From Chromobacterium alticapitis (GTDB lineage Bacteria; Pseudomonadota; Gammaproteobacteria; Burkholderiales; Chromobacteriaceae), in NCBI RefSeq assembly GCF_002924365.1, contig NZ_PQWB01000017.1, positions 337,086 through 401,085 of the forward strand: 64,000 nucleotides of DNA, in the 5' to 3' direction. A program made the translations under genes and the position numbers. Positions 1 through 9,088 of this stretch are shown here, in pieces (the stretch's first letter is position 1; each line of letters starts with the position of its first letter). The notes below the pieces were generated by a model. The model searched no databases. It was not told the DNA's origin and worked only from the letters and a program-made list of their open reading frames with translations.

Positions 1-432
1 CGCTTCCAGCAGCGCCTCGCCCAGCAGGATGGGCAATTCGGCCTGTTGCGCCCACAGCACCATCAGCACCAGCAGTTTGGTGTTGTCGACGTCCAGGTCC
101 TCGCTGTCCAGCTCCAGCAGCCGGTCTATCACCATTTCACGCTGGGCCGGCGTCAGGGCGCCGTTGTCTTCCAGGAACTGCAGCAGGCCGCGCACGTCGA
201 CAGGAATGTGTTCCAGCTCGCTGTCGGCGTAGACGCGCAGGCCGCTGCCCTCGTCCGCGCCCAGGTAGGGTTCGACGCTGGTTTCGCCGACGCTGTCCAG
301 CCAGTCCAGCGCTTCGCCGATCTCGTCTTCCTCGAAACCGGCGGCGCCAAGCTGGCGGGTCAGGGCGCCGCGGTCGCCGAAGGCCGCGGGGTCGCTGTAT
401 TGCTCGAATAAATAGGTGAGTACGTCAAACAT
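1..432 (-). CDS. smg: Smg family protein (DUF494), 3' end cut by window edge
   Basis: The minus strand starts at an ATG at 430-432 with MFDVLTYLFEQY and stays open to base 1, giving 144 residues. The N-terminus and the later segment REMVIDRLLELDSEDLDVDN match the Smg/DUF494 family (E. coli Smg starts MFDVLMYLFE). The molecular function of Smg is not established. It lies 31 bases downstream of dprA on the same strand, the usual dprA-smg order, so it is probably the last visible gene of a LysM-dprA-smg operon. The missing end lies outside the window. Confidence 0.9.
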   Translation of the reverse strand, partial: MFDVLTYLFEQYSDPAAFGDRGALTRQLGAAGFEEDEIGEALDWLDSVGETSVEPYLGADEGSGLRVYADSELEHIPVDVRGLLQFLEDNGALTPAQREMVIDRLLELDSEDLDVDNTKLLVLMVLWAQQAELPILLGEALLEA

Positions 433-463
433 GGCCTGATTTCTGAGAGTGAACGCCGCGCGT

Positions 464-1543
464 TCAGTTTTGTGCCAGACGTTGGTAGCGGCCTCCGGCC
501 ATGCTGGCCACCCGGCCGTCCAGCTCCAGTTCGAGCAGCATCGCGTAAACCTCCGCCACAGTCAACCCGACGGCGTCCGCCAGTTCATCGGCCAGGATGG
601 GTTCGCAGCCCATTGCGTCCAGCAGCGGAGAGCCCGGAGCGGTGTCGTGCGGCGCGGCCGCCGGCATGGCGGCCGGCAGGCGGCCCACCTCGTCCAGCAC
701 CTCGTCCGGGGTCTCCACCAGCCGCGCGCCGTCCTTGATCAGCCGGTGGCAGCCGCGCGCCTGGGCGTTGTGGATGCTGCCCGGTATCGCCATCACCTCG
801 CGATTGCTCTCCATCGCCAGCCGCGCGCTGATCAGCGAGCCGGAGGCGGTGCCGGCCTCCACCACCAGGCAGCCGCGGGCCAGGCCGGCGATGATGCGGT
901 TGCGGCGCGGGAAGTTGCCGGAAAGCGGGCCGATGCCCAGCGGAAATTCGGACAGGATCAGGCCTTCCGCCGCGACGCGGTGGGCGAGCAGGCGGTTGGA
1001 CGCCGGATAGACGCGGTCTATGCCGGTGCCTATCACCGCGATGGTGGACGCCGGGTGCGCCAGCGCGCCGAGATGGGCGGCGGCGTCTATGCCGCTGGCC
1101 AGGCCGCTGACTATGGTGTAGCCGTGCGCGGCCAGGGCGGAGGCGAAGTCCTCGGCGTTGCGCTTGCCTTGCGGCGTGGCGGCGCGGCTGCCGACGATGG
1201 CCAGCATGGGCCGCGCCAGCAGTTCGCGCCGGCCGCGCGCGAACAGCAAGGGCGGCGGCGAGGCGGCTTCGGCCAGTTGCGGCGGGTAGTCGTCGTCCAA
1301 CAAGGAAATCAGGTGGCAGCCTTCGCCGGCGGCCCAGGCCTGCGTCGCGTCGACAGATTCGGCCGCGGCGCCGTTTTGCAGCGCCTCGGCGGCTTCCCGG
1401 CCTATCAGCTTCTCGGTTTGCGCCGCGCGGGCGCCGGCGGCGGCCTCGGCCGAGCCGAAGGCGTCGATCAGCTTCAGGAAACCCACCGGACCGATGCCGG
1501 GCGTCAGCGCGAGGCTGAGCCAGGCGCGGGAGGGGCCGCTCAT
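464..1543 (-). CDS. dprA: DNA processing protein DprA
   Basis: A 359-residue DprA/Smf protein. This family loads RecA onto incoming single-stranded DNA during natural transformation. The extended Rossmann fold is visible: GSRAATPQGKRNAEDF, IVSGLASGIDAAAH, then NFPRRNRIIAGLARGCLVVEA and SGSLISARLA. A C-terminal winged-helix-like part follows (LADAVGLTVAEVYAMLLELELDGRV). The start MSGPSRAWLSLAL is chosen because its ATG overlaps the TGA of the upstream LysM gene by four bases (ATGA), implying translational coupling. Longer upstream reading in this frame is out-of-frame LysM sequence. It suggests competence potential; other com genes are not in the window. Confidence 0.95.
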   Translation of the reverse strand: MSGPSRAWLSLALTPGIGPVGFLKLIDAFGSAEAAAGARAAQTEKLIGREAAEALQNGAAAESVDATQAWAAGEGCHLISLLDDDYPPQLAEAASPPPLLFARGRRELLARPMLAIVGSRAATPQGKRNAEDFASALAAHGYTIVSGLASGIDAAAHLGALAHPASTIAVIGTGIDRVYPASNRLLAHRVAAEGLILSEFPLGIGPLSGNFPRRNRIIAGLARGCLVVEAGTASGSLISARLAMESNREVMAIPGSIHNAQARGCHRLIKDGARLVETPDEVLDEVGRLPAAMPAAAPHDTAPGSPLLDAMGCEPILADELADAVGLTVAEVYAMLLELELDGRVASMAGGRYQRLAQN

Positions 1544-2577
1544 TCGCTCTCCGGGGAGGCTATGCCGTCGCCGACATAGAGGGCGCCGTCGCTGTTCAGC
1601 ACCAGGGCGTAGGACAGCTTGTCGAAGACGCGGTAGACGAACATCTCGCCGGCCTGTTCGGTCGGCAGTTGCGCCTTGCGCTTCTTGCCGGCGTCGTCGC
1701 GGATCACGATGGCGCCGCCTTTCTTGAAGATGCCGAACACCATGCCCGGCTCCACGCCGTCGGCGGCGCCCAGATTGATCGCTACGGTGGAGAACTGCGC
1801 CGCGCCGGCCACGCCCTGATAGGTGGAGACGATCTTGCCGCGCAGCTCGGCGGGCGCAGGATGCGGGACGTAATTGACGAAGGACTGCTTGGGCGCGCGC
1901 ACCAGATGGTCGCCCACCAGCACTTCGCCGGCCACGCTGCGGATGTGCAGGGTCTGGATGTCCGGGCGCAGCTTGTCTACCACCAGATCGCCCCCATATA
2001 TGGCTTCGACGCCGAGCGCCTGATGGCTGTCCGGGTCCGTCAGCTGCTTGCCCAGCCGATAGGCCTGCCAACTGCCTGTCTCATTGACGCCGCTGGCGTA
2101 GACGCGGTCGCCGGAACTGAGGCTCAGGTGCTCATCCGGGCCGGCGACCAGGCGCGGACCGGTGGCGAACTGCTGCGGATCGACCACCAGCGGACGGACC
2201 AGGAACGGTTCGATGGCGTCGGCCGGAATGCTGGAGACGGCCTGGTCCAGTTGCTCGGCGCGTGCCTGCGGCGACAGCTTGACCTCGCGCGGCGCGCCGG
2301 CGTCCAGCGACAGCCTGGGCCGTCCGTCCGCATAGTCCAGCGTCAGCACGTCGCCGGGATAGATCCAGTGAGGGTTGCGCACCTGTTCGCGGTTCATCCG
2401 CCACAGCTGAGGCCATTGCCAGGGGTTGTTCAGATAATGGCCGGCGATGCTCCACAGCGTGTCGCCGCGGCTCACGGTGTAGCGCGACGGCGCGTCCGGC
2501 TTGACCGTCAATTCGTCGGCCCACGCGGGAAGGGACAGCGCCAAGGCCAGGGCAAGCGATATAATGCGCTTAAGCAT
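1540..2577 (-). CDS. LysM-domain periplasmic protein
   Basis: A 345-residue secreted protein. The start MLKRIISLALALALSLPAWA is a good signal peptide; upstream codons in the frame do not look coding. A LysM module follows directly (YTVSRGDTLWSIAGHYLNNP, then WPQLWRMNREQVRNPHWIYPGDVLTL), so it should bind peptidoglycan. The rest has no recognised catalytic motif. It is the first gene of the LysM-dprA-smg set, coupled to dprA by ATGA, and divergent from def. This gene order is common in betaproteobacteria, but its role in competence or cell-wall biology is unproven. Confidence 0.9.
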   Translation of the reverse strand: MLKRIISLALALALSLPAWADELTVKPDAPSRYTVSRGDTLWSIAGHYLNNPWQWPQLWRMNREQVRNPHWIYPGDVLTLDYADGRPRLSLDAGAPREVKLSPQARAEQLDQAVSSIPADAIEPFLVRPLVVDPQQFATGPRLVAGPDEHLSLSSGDRVYASGVNETGSWQAYRLGKQLTDPDSHQALGVEAIYGGDLVVDKLRPDIQTLHIRSVAGEVLVGDHLVRAPKQSFVNYVPHPAPAELRGKIVSTYQGVAGAAQFSTVAINLGAADGVEPGMVFGIFKKGGAIVIRDDAGKKRKAQLPTEQAGEMFVYRVFDKLSYALVLNSDGALYVGDGIASPESE

Positions 2578-2701
2578 GAATGGATTCCAATTCTTGAAGC
2601 CGGCCGGAATGCGCGCCGGCCGAGGCTGAACGAAGCTGCGTCGAACCGCTCTATTATCGACGCGGGCGCAGCGATACGACAACTTGGAGTGAATGAATAG
2701 A

Positions 2702-3205
2702 ATGGCGCTGTTGAACATTTTGCATTACCCGGACGAACGTCTGCACACGGTAGCCGCGCCGGTGGAGGTTTTCGACGCCGCGTTGAAGCAGCAGATCGAC
2801 GACATGTTCGAAACCATGTACGAGGCCAAGGGCATAGGCCTGGCGGCCACCCAAGTGGACTATCATCGCCGGCTGGTGGTGATGGACATCTCGGAGGAGC
2901 GCGACGAGCGCCGGGTGTTCATCAACCCGGAAATCGTCGAAAAGGACGGCGAGACCGTTTACGAGGAAGGTTGTCTGTCGGTGCCTGGCATTTATGACAA
3001 GGTCACCCGCGCCGAGCGGGTCAAGGTCAAGGCGCAGGATAGCGACGGCAAAACCTTCGAGCTGGAGGCCGACGGCCTGCTGGCGATCTGCATCCAGCAT
3101 GAGCTGGACCACCTGAACGGCGTGGTCTTCGTCGAGCGGCTGTCGCAGATGAAGCAGCAGCGCATCAAGACCAAGCTGAAGAAGCGCGAAAAACAGAATA
3201 TGTAA
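2702..3205 (+). CDS. def: Peptide deformylase
   Basis: A 167-residue PDF that removes the N-formyl group from nascent proteins using a metal ion. All three family motifs are present: GIGLAATQ (residues 44-51), EEGCLSVP with metal ligand Cys91, and HELDH with ligands His133 and His137 and catalytic Glu134. The start is the ATG at 2702 ([14 protein letters not shown]), which matches family N-termini. An in-frame ATG three codons upstream at 2693 sits only three bases after the GGAG at 2686-2689 and is less likely. Followed by fmt, the classic def-fmt pair that adds and removes formyl groups. Confidence 0.97.
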   Translation: MALLNILHYPDERLHTVAAPVEVFDAALKQQIDDMFETMYEAKGIGLAATQVDYHRRLVVMDISEERDERRVFINPEIVEKDGETVYEEGCLSVPGIYDKVTRAERVKVKAQDSDGKTFELEADGLLAICIQHELDHLNGVVFVERLSQMKQQRIKTKLKKREKQNM

Positions 3206-3274
3206 GCCCGCCGCGAGGCAGGCGATGGACGGCGCCGCGGGACGGCGCCGTTGTCATTAGCGGGAAACAAGCCA

Positions 3275-4198
3275 ATGAAATTGATTTTTGCCGGCACGCC
3301 GGAATTCGCCGCCGCTGCGCTGCGCGCGCTGATTGACGCGGGCCATGAGATACCGCTGGTGTTGACCCAGCCGGATCGCCCGGCCGGCCGCGGCATGAAG
3401 CTGAAGCCCAGCCCGGTCAAGGAAGTGGCGCTGGCCAACGGCCTGCGCGTGGAGCAGCCGGAAAAGCTGCGCGGCAACCTGGAGGCGCAGCAGATGCTGC
3501 GCGACGTGGGCGCAGAGGTGATGGTGGTGGCGGCCTACGGCCTGATCCTGCCGCAGGACGTGCTGGAGATTCCGGCGCGCGGCTGTTTGAACATTCACGC
3601 GTCCCTGTTGCCGCGCTGGCGCGGCGCCGCGCCCATCCAGCGCGCCATCCTGGCCGGCGATGCCGAAACCGGCATCACCATCATGCAGATGGACGTAGGC
3701 CTGGACACTGGCGACATGCTGAGCGTCCACCCGGTGGCCATCGCCGCCGACGAAACCGCCGCCACGCTGCACGACAAGCTGGCCGCCTGCGGCGCGCAAG
3801 CCATCGTGTCCACGCTGGCGCAACTGGAGCGGATCGCGCCGGAGAAGCAGCCGGAGGCGGGCGTCACTTACGCGCAGAAGCTGAGCAAGGCCGAAGCTCA
3901 GGTCGACTGGACGCTGCCGGCCGAGGACGTGGCTCGCGCCATTCGCGCCTACAATCCGGCGCCGGGCGCTTTCACCCAGCTTAACGACGAGCCCTTGAAG
4001 CTGTGGATGGCCAGCGCCGAGACCGGCGCGGCCGAGCCGGGCGTGGTGGTATCCGCCGACGCTGACGGCGTGCTGGTGGGAGCGGGTGTCGGCCTGGTGC
4101 GGCTGAGCGTGTTGCAGGCGGCTGGCGGCAAACGGCTGGCCGCGCGCGATTTCGTCGCCGGCCGAGCCAGCCTGGCGGGAACCAGGCTGGGGGAATGA
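3275..4198 (+). CDS. fmt: Methionyl-tRNA formyltransferase
   Basis: A 307-residue enzyme that formylates initiator Met-tRNA from 10-formyl-THF. It begins MKLIFAGTPEFAAAAL, the family N-terminus, and carries the formyltransferase signature HASLLPRWRGAAPIQRAILAGD-type segment near residue 110. The C-terminal tRNA-binding domain follows (VDWTLPAEDVARAIRAYNPAPGAF). The ATG at 3275 is chosen because translation upstream of it has no family similarity. It is about 70 bases downstream of def in the same direction and upstream of htpX. Confidence 0.97.
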   Translation: MKLIFAGTPEFAAAALRALIDAGHEIPLVLTQPDRPAGRGMKLKPSPVKEVALANGLRVEQPEKLRGNLEAQQMLRDVGAEVMVVAAYGLILPQDVLEIPARGCLNIHASLLPRWRGAAPIQRAILAGDAETGITIMQMDVGLDTGDMLSVHPVAIAADETAATLHDKLAACGAQAIVSTLAQLERIAPEKQPEAGVTYAQKLSKAEAQVDWTLPAEDVARAIRAYNPAPGAFTQLNDEPLKLWMASAETGAAEPGVVVSADADGVLVGAGVGLVRLSVLQAAGGKRLAARDFVAGRASLAGTRLGE

Positions 4199-4246
4199 GG
4201 CTCCAAGCATCTGTTTGATGGACAAGCGGGTTTCGAGAGGGAGAGC

Positions 4247-5104
4247 ATGAACGACAACTGGTTGAAGACCACGGTGCTGATGGCGGCCATCATGGCCTTG
4301 TTCGCGCTGATAGGCGGCATGCTGGGCGGCAAGGGCGGCATGCTGCTGGCGCTGGTGTTCGGAGGCGGACTCAATGTGTTCGCCTGGTGGAATTCCGACC
4401 GCATGATGCTGTCCATGTACAACGCGCAGGAGGTGGACGCCAATAGCGCGCCCGAGTTCTACAGCATGGTGGCGGAACTGGCGCAGCGCGCCGGCCTGCC
4501 CATGCCGCGCGTCTACGTGATCCACGAGGAGCAGCCCAACGCCTTCGCCACCGGCCGCGATCCGGCCAATGCCGCCGTGGCCGCCACCAGCGGCATCATG
4601 CGCATGCTGGACTACCGCGAGCTGCGCGGCGTGATGGCCCACGAGCTGGCCCACGTCAAGCACCGCGATACCCTGATCTCCACCATCTCGGCCACCATGG
4701 CCGGCGCCATTTCCGCGTTGGCCAACTTCGCCATGTTCTTCGGCGGCCGCGACGAGAACGGCCAGCCGGTGGGTCTGCTGCCGCGTCTCGCCGTCGCTTT
4801 CCTGGCGCCGGTGGCCGCCAGCCTGATCCAGATGGCGATCTCGCGCGCGCGCGAGTTTGAAGCGGACCGCGGCGGCGCCGAGATCTCCGGCGATCCGCTG
4901 GCGCTGGCCTCCGCCTTGCAGAAGATCGAATACTACGCTCAGGGCATAGCCATGCCGACCGCCGAGGCGCACCCGGAAACGGCGCAGATGATGATCATCA
5001 ATCCGCTGTCCGGCGGCGGCAGCCTGGGCGAGCTGTTCCGCACCCACCCGCATACCGAGGAGCGCATCGCGCGGCTCAACGACATGGCGCGCGGCGTCTA
5101 TTAA
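4247..5104 (+). CDS. htpX: Membrane zinc protease HtpX (M48B)
   Basis: A 285-residue inner-membrane metalloprotease involved in quality control of membrane proteins. It has two N-terminal membrane segments (about residues 8-27 and 29-47), the zinc motif HELAH at residues 132-136, two further hydrophobic segments, and the third zinc ligand region [10 protein letters not shown] strong ribosome site (GAGAGGGAGAG, 4235-4245) precedes the ATG. It lies between fmt and rsmB in one co-directional run. No clear heat-shock promoter is visible in the 48 bases upstream. Confidence 0.96.
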   Translation: MNDNWLKTTVLMAAIMALFALIGGMLGGKGGMLLALVFGGGLNVFAWWNSDRMMLSMYNAQEVDANSAPEFYSMVAELAQRAGLPMPRVYVIHEEQPNAFATGRDPANAAVAATSGIMRMLDYRELRGVMAHELAHVKHRDTLISTISATMAGAISALANFAMFFGGRDENGQPVGLLPRLAVAFLAPVAASLIQMAISRAREFEADRGGAEISGDPLALASALQKIEYYAQGIAMPTAEAHPETAQMMIINPLSGGGSLGELFRTHPHTEERIARLNDMARGVY

Positions 5105-5176
5105 GCGTTTATTATCGGTATCCTTGCCATGGGCCAGTCCGCAGCGGACTGGCCTTGTTTCATCGAGAGAATCGAC

Positions 5177-6427
5177 ATGCATCACATTCAGCGGCTGGCC
5201 GCAGACATCCTGGGCCGCATCGAGGCCGGCACCACCCTGACCGACGCGCTGGCCGAGGCGCAGCGTCAGCAAACGCAGCTCACGCCGGCTGAGCGCGGCG
5301 CCTTGCAGGACCTGAGCTACGGCAGCCTGCGCCATCTGGGCACGCTACGCCATTGCCTGCGCCAGCTGGTGCCGCGGCCGCTGCCCGAGCCGCAACTGGA
5401 GCGCCTGCTGCTGGTGGCGCTGTACCAGCTGCAGCACACGCGAGCCGCGCCGTACGCAGTGGTGAACGAAGCCGTCACCTCGGCCGCCGGCATCGCCCGC
5501 GGCAAGTTCAAGGGCCTGGTCAACGGCGCGCTGCGCAATTTCCAGCGCCGGCGCGAGGAGATACTGGCTGAGGCGGCGGGCGACGAAATCGCGTCGGCCA
5601 ATCACCCCGGCTGGTGGGTGGAGCGGCTGCGGCAGGCTTATCCGGAACAGTGGCGCGCCGTGCTGGACGCCGGCAACAGCCACCCGCCGCTGACCTTGCG
5701 CGTCAATCGCCGCCAAGGCACGGTCGCGGATTATCTGGCCCGGCTGGAGGCCGCCGGCATGGCGGCCGTGGCTTTAGGCGATGACGCCGTGCAGCTGGCT
5801 AAACCGGTGGCGGTGCGCGAGCTGCCGGGATTCGACGACGGCGCGGTTTCGGTGCAGGACGAAGGCGCGCAGCGCGCGGCGCATTGGCTGGATCTGGCCC
5901 CCGGCATGCGCGTGCTGGACGCCTGCGCGGCCCCCGGGGGCAAGACTGGGCATATGCTGGAGCTGGCGGGTATCGAGATGACGGCGCTGGACATAGACGC
6001 GGGCAGGCTCGGCCGGGTGGCCGACAATCTGGAGCGGCTGGGCTTGACTGCAGAGCTGCGCGAGGCCGACGCGGCGAAGCCGGAAACCTGGTGGGACGGC
6101 CGGCCGTTCGACCGCATCCTGGCCGACGTGCCGTGCTCGGCTTCGGGCGTGGCGCGCCGCCATCCGGACATCAAATGGCTGCGCCGCCCCGGCGATTTCG
6201 CCGCGCTGGGCAGGCAGCAGGCGGCGATGGCCGACGCGCTGTGGCCGCTGCTCGCCAGCGGCGGCAAAATGCTATACGCTACCTGCTCGATTTTTCCGGA
6301 AGAGAACTGCCAGCAATTGGAGAACTTCCTGAGGCGCCACCCGGACGCGGTGCGGCTGAAAGAGGAGCAACTGCTGCCCTGTGAGCGTCATGACGGCTTT
6401 TATTACGCGCTGCTTCAAAAAAATTAG
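5177..6427 (+). CDS. rsmB: 16S rRNA m5C967 methyltransferase RsmB
   Basis: A 416-residue RsmB/Sun protein that methylates C967 of 16S rRNA. An N-terminal NusB-like RNA-binding domain covers about residues 1-130. The SAM-binding core has the CAAPGGKTGHMLEL motif. The two catalytic cysteines lie in ADVPCSASGVARRHPDIKW and YATCSIFPEEN. The start MHHIQRLAADILGRIE at 5177 is chosen over in-frame translation from 5129, which lacks family similarity. The 3' end overlaps the DUF4390 gene by up to 47 bases. Confidence 0.96.
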   Translation: MHHIQRLAADILGRIEAGTTLTDALAEAQRQQTQLTPAERGALQDLSYGSLRHLGTLRHCLRQLVPRPLPEPQLERLLLVALYQLQHTRAAPYAVVNEAVTSAAGIARGKFKGLVNGALRNFQRRREEILAEAAGDEIASANHPGWWVERLRQAYPEQWRAVLDAGNSHPPLTLRVNRRQGTVADYLARLEAAGMAAVALGDDAVQLAKPVAVRELPGFDDGAVSVQDEGAQRAAHWLDLAPGMRVLDACAAPGGKTGHMLELAGIEMTALDIDAGRLGRVADNLERLGLTAELREADAAKPETWWDGRPFDRILADVPCSASGVARRHPDIKWLRRPGDFAALGRQQAAMADALWPLLASGGKMLYATCSIFPEENCQQLENFLRRHPDAVRLKEEQLLPCERHDGFYYALLQKN

Positions 6428-6986
6428 CCTGATCGGGCTGTTGCTGTGCTGCCTGGCCACCGCGGCCTGGGCAGACACCATCGCCTCCCGCCGGGCCGAG
6501 GCCGAGGTGATGCCGGACGGCACGCTGTCGGTCAGCACCCGCTTCCTGACGCGGTTGACGCCCAGCTTGAACGAGGCGCTGCAGCAAGGCGTGGTGCTGG
6601 GTTTCCGGCTGGAATTCCAGCTGACCAAGCCCCGCAGCACGTCCTATTACCTGAGCTTGCGCGAATGGTTCGATCCGCACGCGCAGCTCGGCTTCAAATT
6701 GTCCTATCAGCCGCTGACCGGCCGCTACCGGGTCAGCATAGGCTCGCTCTCCAACTACTATCCCACCCTGCGCGAGGCGCTGGCCACCATAGGCGCGATC
6801 CAGGGCTGGCGCGTGCTGAATCCCGGCACGCTTGATCCGAAGAAGGCGGGGGCCGTAGCCGGCCAAGTGAGGCTGATGCTGGATATCAGCGAGCTGCCCA
6901 AGCCCTTCCAGATGAACGCGCTGGGTTCCGACGACTGGACGCTGGAGTCGGACTGGATCAAGCTCGACATGAAGGATGCCGGCTGA
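6390..6986 (+). CDS. DUF4390 family secreted protein
   Basis: A protein of about 198 residues with an N-terminal signal peptide (ISLIGLLLCCLATAAWA) and a conserved DUF4390-type body (SLREWFDPHAQLGFKLSYQPLTGRYRVSIGSLSNYYPTLREAL, in parts). Its function is unknown. It overlaps the end of rsmB and its TGA overlaps the ATG of the histidine-kinase gene by one base, so it is probably translated with ntrY/ntrX. The ATG at 6390 is preferred; a GTG at 6381 is an alternative that would add three residues. In betaproteobacteria this gene regularly precedes ntrY, suggesting a role linked to that sensor. Confidence 0.85.
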   Translation: MTAFITRCFKKISLIGLLLCCLATAAWADTIASRRAEAEVMPDGTLSVSTRFLTRLTPSLNEALQQGVVLGFRLEFQLTKPRSTSYYLSLREWFDPHAQLGFKLSYQPLTGRYRVSIGSLSNYYPTLREALATIGAIQGWRVLNPGTLDPKKAGAVAGQVRLMLDISELPKPFQMNALGSDDWTLESDWIKLDMKDAG

Positions 6987-9088
6987 TGCGCTACGCCACC
7001 ATCGCGATGGCGACCGTGGGCGCGATCCTGCTCTATCTGCTGGCCGTGGCCACCGGCAACGCCTCCAAGCTCAACGACTACTACTGGTGGGTGTTCGGCC
7101 TGAACAGCCTGCTGCTGTTCGCCCTGCTCAGCGTGGTGGCGCGACAGCTGCTGCGGCTGCGCCAACGGGTGCGCAACCGCGTGTTCGGCGCCAAACTGAC
7201 GCAAAAGCTGGCGCTGATGTTCGCCGGCGTCGCGTTGGTGCCGGGCCTTCTGGTGTTCACCGTGTCGGCGCAATTCCTGACGCGCAGCATAGAGAGCTGG
7301 TTCGACGTCAAAGTGGAGGCCGCGCTGGACCGCGGCCTGGTGCTGGGGCGCAGCGCGCTGAACTATGTGCTGGAAGATGTCGGCCGCAAGGGCCAGCTGG
7401 TGCTGGACGAAGTGCAGCCGCTGGAAGACGGCAAGCTGGCGGGGAGGCTGGATCGGCTGCGGGATCAGCTAGGGCTGAAGGAAATCGCCGTGTTCAACCG
7501 CGGCAACGGCCAGCTGCTGGCCTTCGCTGGCGACAAGACCCCGGCCAGGCTGTCGCGGGAAACCCTGCGAGCGGTACGCGCGCAGCATCCGCAGCACAGC
7601 ATAGAGAACGACGGCAACAACGGTCTGACGCTACGCGTGCTGCAGGCTTACCGCTCGCCGGGCGAGGAAACCCGGGTGCTGCTGCTGAGCCAGGCCGCGC
7701 CGGCCGACATCAGCCGCGACGCGGAGCAGATCGAAAGCGCGCGTTCCGAGTACCGCCAGCTGTTGCTGGCGCGCCATGGGCTGCGCACCTTCTACATGCT
7801 GACGCTGGCGCTGGCCGTGCTGTTGGCGCTGACCGCGGCCCTGGCTTTCGCGCTGTTCCTGTCCGAACGCTTGTCCGCGCCGCTGTCCGAGCTGGCCGCC
7901 GGCGCGCGCGCGGTGGCGCAGGGCGACTTTTCCAAGCGCCACCCGGTATACCGCCGCGACGAGCTGGGCATGTTGACCACGCTGTTCAACCGCATGACGC
8001 AGCAATTGGAAGAGGCGCGGCAGCAGGCGGAGAGAAGCCGCGGCGAGCTCGAAGGCGGCAAGCTTTATCTGGAAAGCATCCTGGCCAACCTGTCTGCCGG
8101 CGTCATCGCCTTCGGCGGAGACTGGCAGATCCGCGCCGCCAACAGCAGCGCCTCGCGCATTCTCGGCGTGGAATTCGGCCGGCTGGCCGAGCATCGCTTC
8201 CCGGAGTGGGGGAGCGAGATGCCGGCGGTGGCGCCGCTGGTGGAAACCGTGATGCAGCATGCCGACAGCGATGTGGAGACCGACTGGCAGACCCAGTTGA
8301 ATTATGAAACCAGCCATGGCGAGCGCACGCTGCTGGTGCGCGGCGCGCGGCTGCCGGAGCATTCGGACGACGGTTATGTGCTGGTGTTCAACGACATCAC
8401 CGAACTGGCGCGGGCCCAGCGCGACGCGGCCTGGGGCGAGGTGGCCAAGCGGCTGGCGCATGAAATCCGCAACCCGCTCACCCCCATTCAACTGTCCGCC
8501 GAACGGCTGGCGATGAAACTGGCAGACAAGCTGGAAGGCCCCGACGCCGACATGCTCAAGCGCTCCACCGACACCATCATCAAACAGGTGGGCGCATTGA
8601 AAAGCATGGTGGACGCCTTCCGCGATTATGCCCGCGCGCCCAAGATCAAACTGGTCAAGCTTGATCTCAATCAGGTGATTCGAGAGGTGATGACTCTTTA
8701 CGAATCCAATCCTGCTGTTAAGATTGCGCTGGAAGACATGCCGCTGATGATTATGGGCGATGCCGCCCTGCTGCGTCAGGTGCTGCATAATCTGATGCAG
8801 AACGCCCAGGATGCAGTCCTTGACGTTGGCATCCCGATGATTCAAATTAGCAGCCGACAAGAAGAAGGAAACGCGCTCGTCTGCGTCGAGGACAATGGCG
8901 CCGGCTTCAATCCGGACGTCCTCAGGCGCGCGTTCGAGCCTTATGTGACTAGCAAAGCCAAGGGCACCGGTCTGGGACTGGCCGTGGTCAAGAAGATTAT
9001 GGAAGAACACCATGGTCAGGTCATTTTGGGGAATGCCGAACGGCAAGGCGCGCGCGTCCTTCTCTCCCTGCCATTGCTGGAGGCCTAA
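6986..9088 (+). CDS. ntrY: NtrY-like sensor histidine kinase
   Basis: A 700-residue membrane kinase. Two N-terminal membrane helices (about residues 5-60), a third (KLALMFAGVALVPGLLVFTV), a periplasmic segment, then a fourth (MLTLALAVLLALTAALAFALF). A HAMP linker follows (LSAPLSELAAGARAVAQGDF), then a PAS-like region, the H-box KRLAHEIRNPLTPIQLSAER, the N-box LRQVLHNLMQNAQDAV, and G-boxes CVEDNGAGF and KGTGLGLAVVKKI. This is NtrY architecture. NtrY/NtrX systems are tied to nitrogen or redox control in other bacteria; the signal here is unknown. It overlaps its neighbours by single bases on both sides. Confidence 0.92.
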   Translation: MRYATIAMATVGAILLYLLAVATGNASKLNDYYWWVFGLNSLLLFALLSVVARQLLRLRQRVRNRVFGAKLTQKLALMFAGVALVPGLLVFTVSAQFLTRSIESWFDVKVEAALDRGLVLGRSALNYVLEDVGRKGQLVLDEVQPLEDGKLAGRLDRLRDQLGLKEIAVFNRGNGQLLAFAGDKTPARLSRETLRAVRAQHPQHSIENDGNNGLTLRVLQAYRSPGEETRVLLLSQAAPADISRDAEQIESARSEYRQLLLARHGLRTFYMLTLALAVLLALTAALAFALFLSERLSAPLSELAAGARAVAQGDFSKRHPVYRRDELGMLTTLFNRMTQQLEEARQQAERSRGELEGGKLYLESILANLSAGVIAFGGDWQIRAANSSASRILGVEFGRLAEHRFPEWGSEMPAVAPLVETVMQHADSDVETDWQTQLNYETSHGERTLLVRGARLPEHSDDGYVLVFNDITELARAQRDAAWGEVAKRLAHEIRNPLTPIQLSAERLAMKLADKLEGPDADMLKRSTDTIIKQVGALKSMVDAFRDYARAPKIKLVKLDLNQVIREVMTLYESNPAVKIALEDMPLMIMGDAALLRQVLHNLMQNAQDAVLDVGIPMIQISSRQEEGNALVCVEDNGAGFNPDVLRRAFEPYVTSKAKGTGLGLAVVKKIMEEHHGQVILGNAERQGARVLLSLPLLEA

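Noticed and set aside
3257..5335. Long antisense open frame over fmt and htpX
   Set aside because: Low-complexity His/Gln/Arg-rich translation opposite two certain genes; a GC-rich shadow frame.
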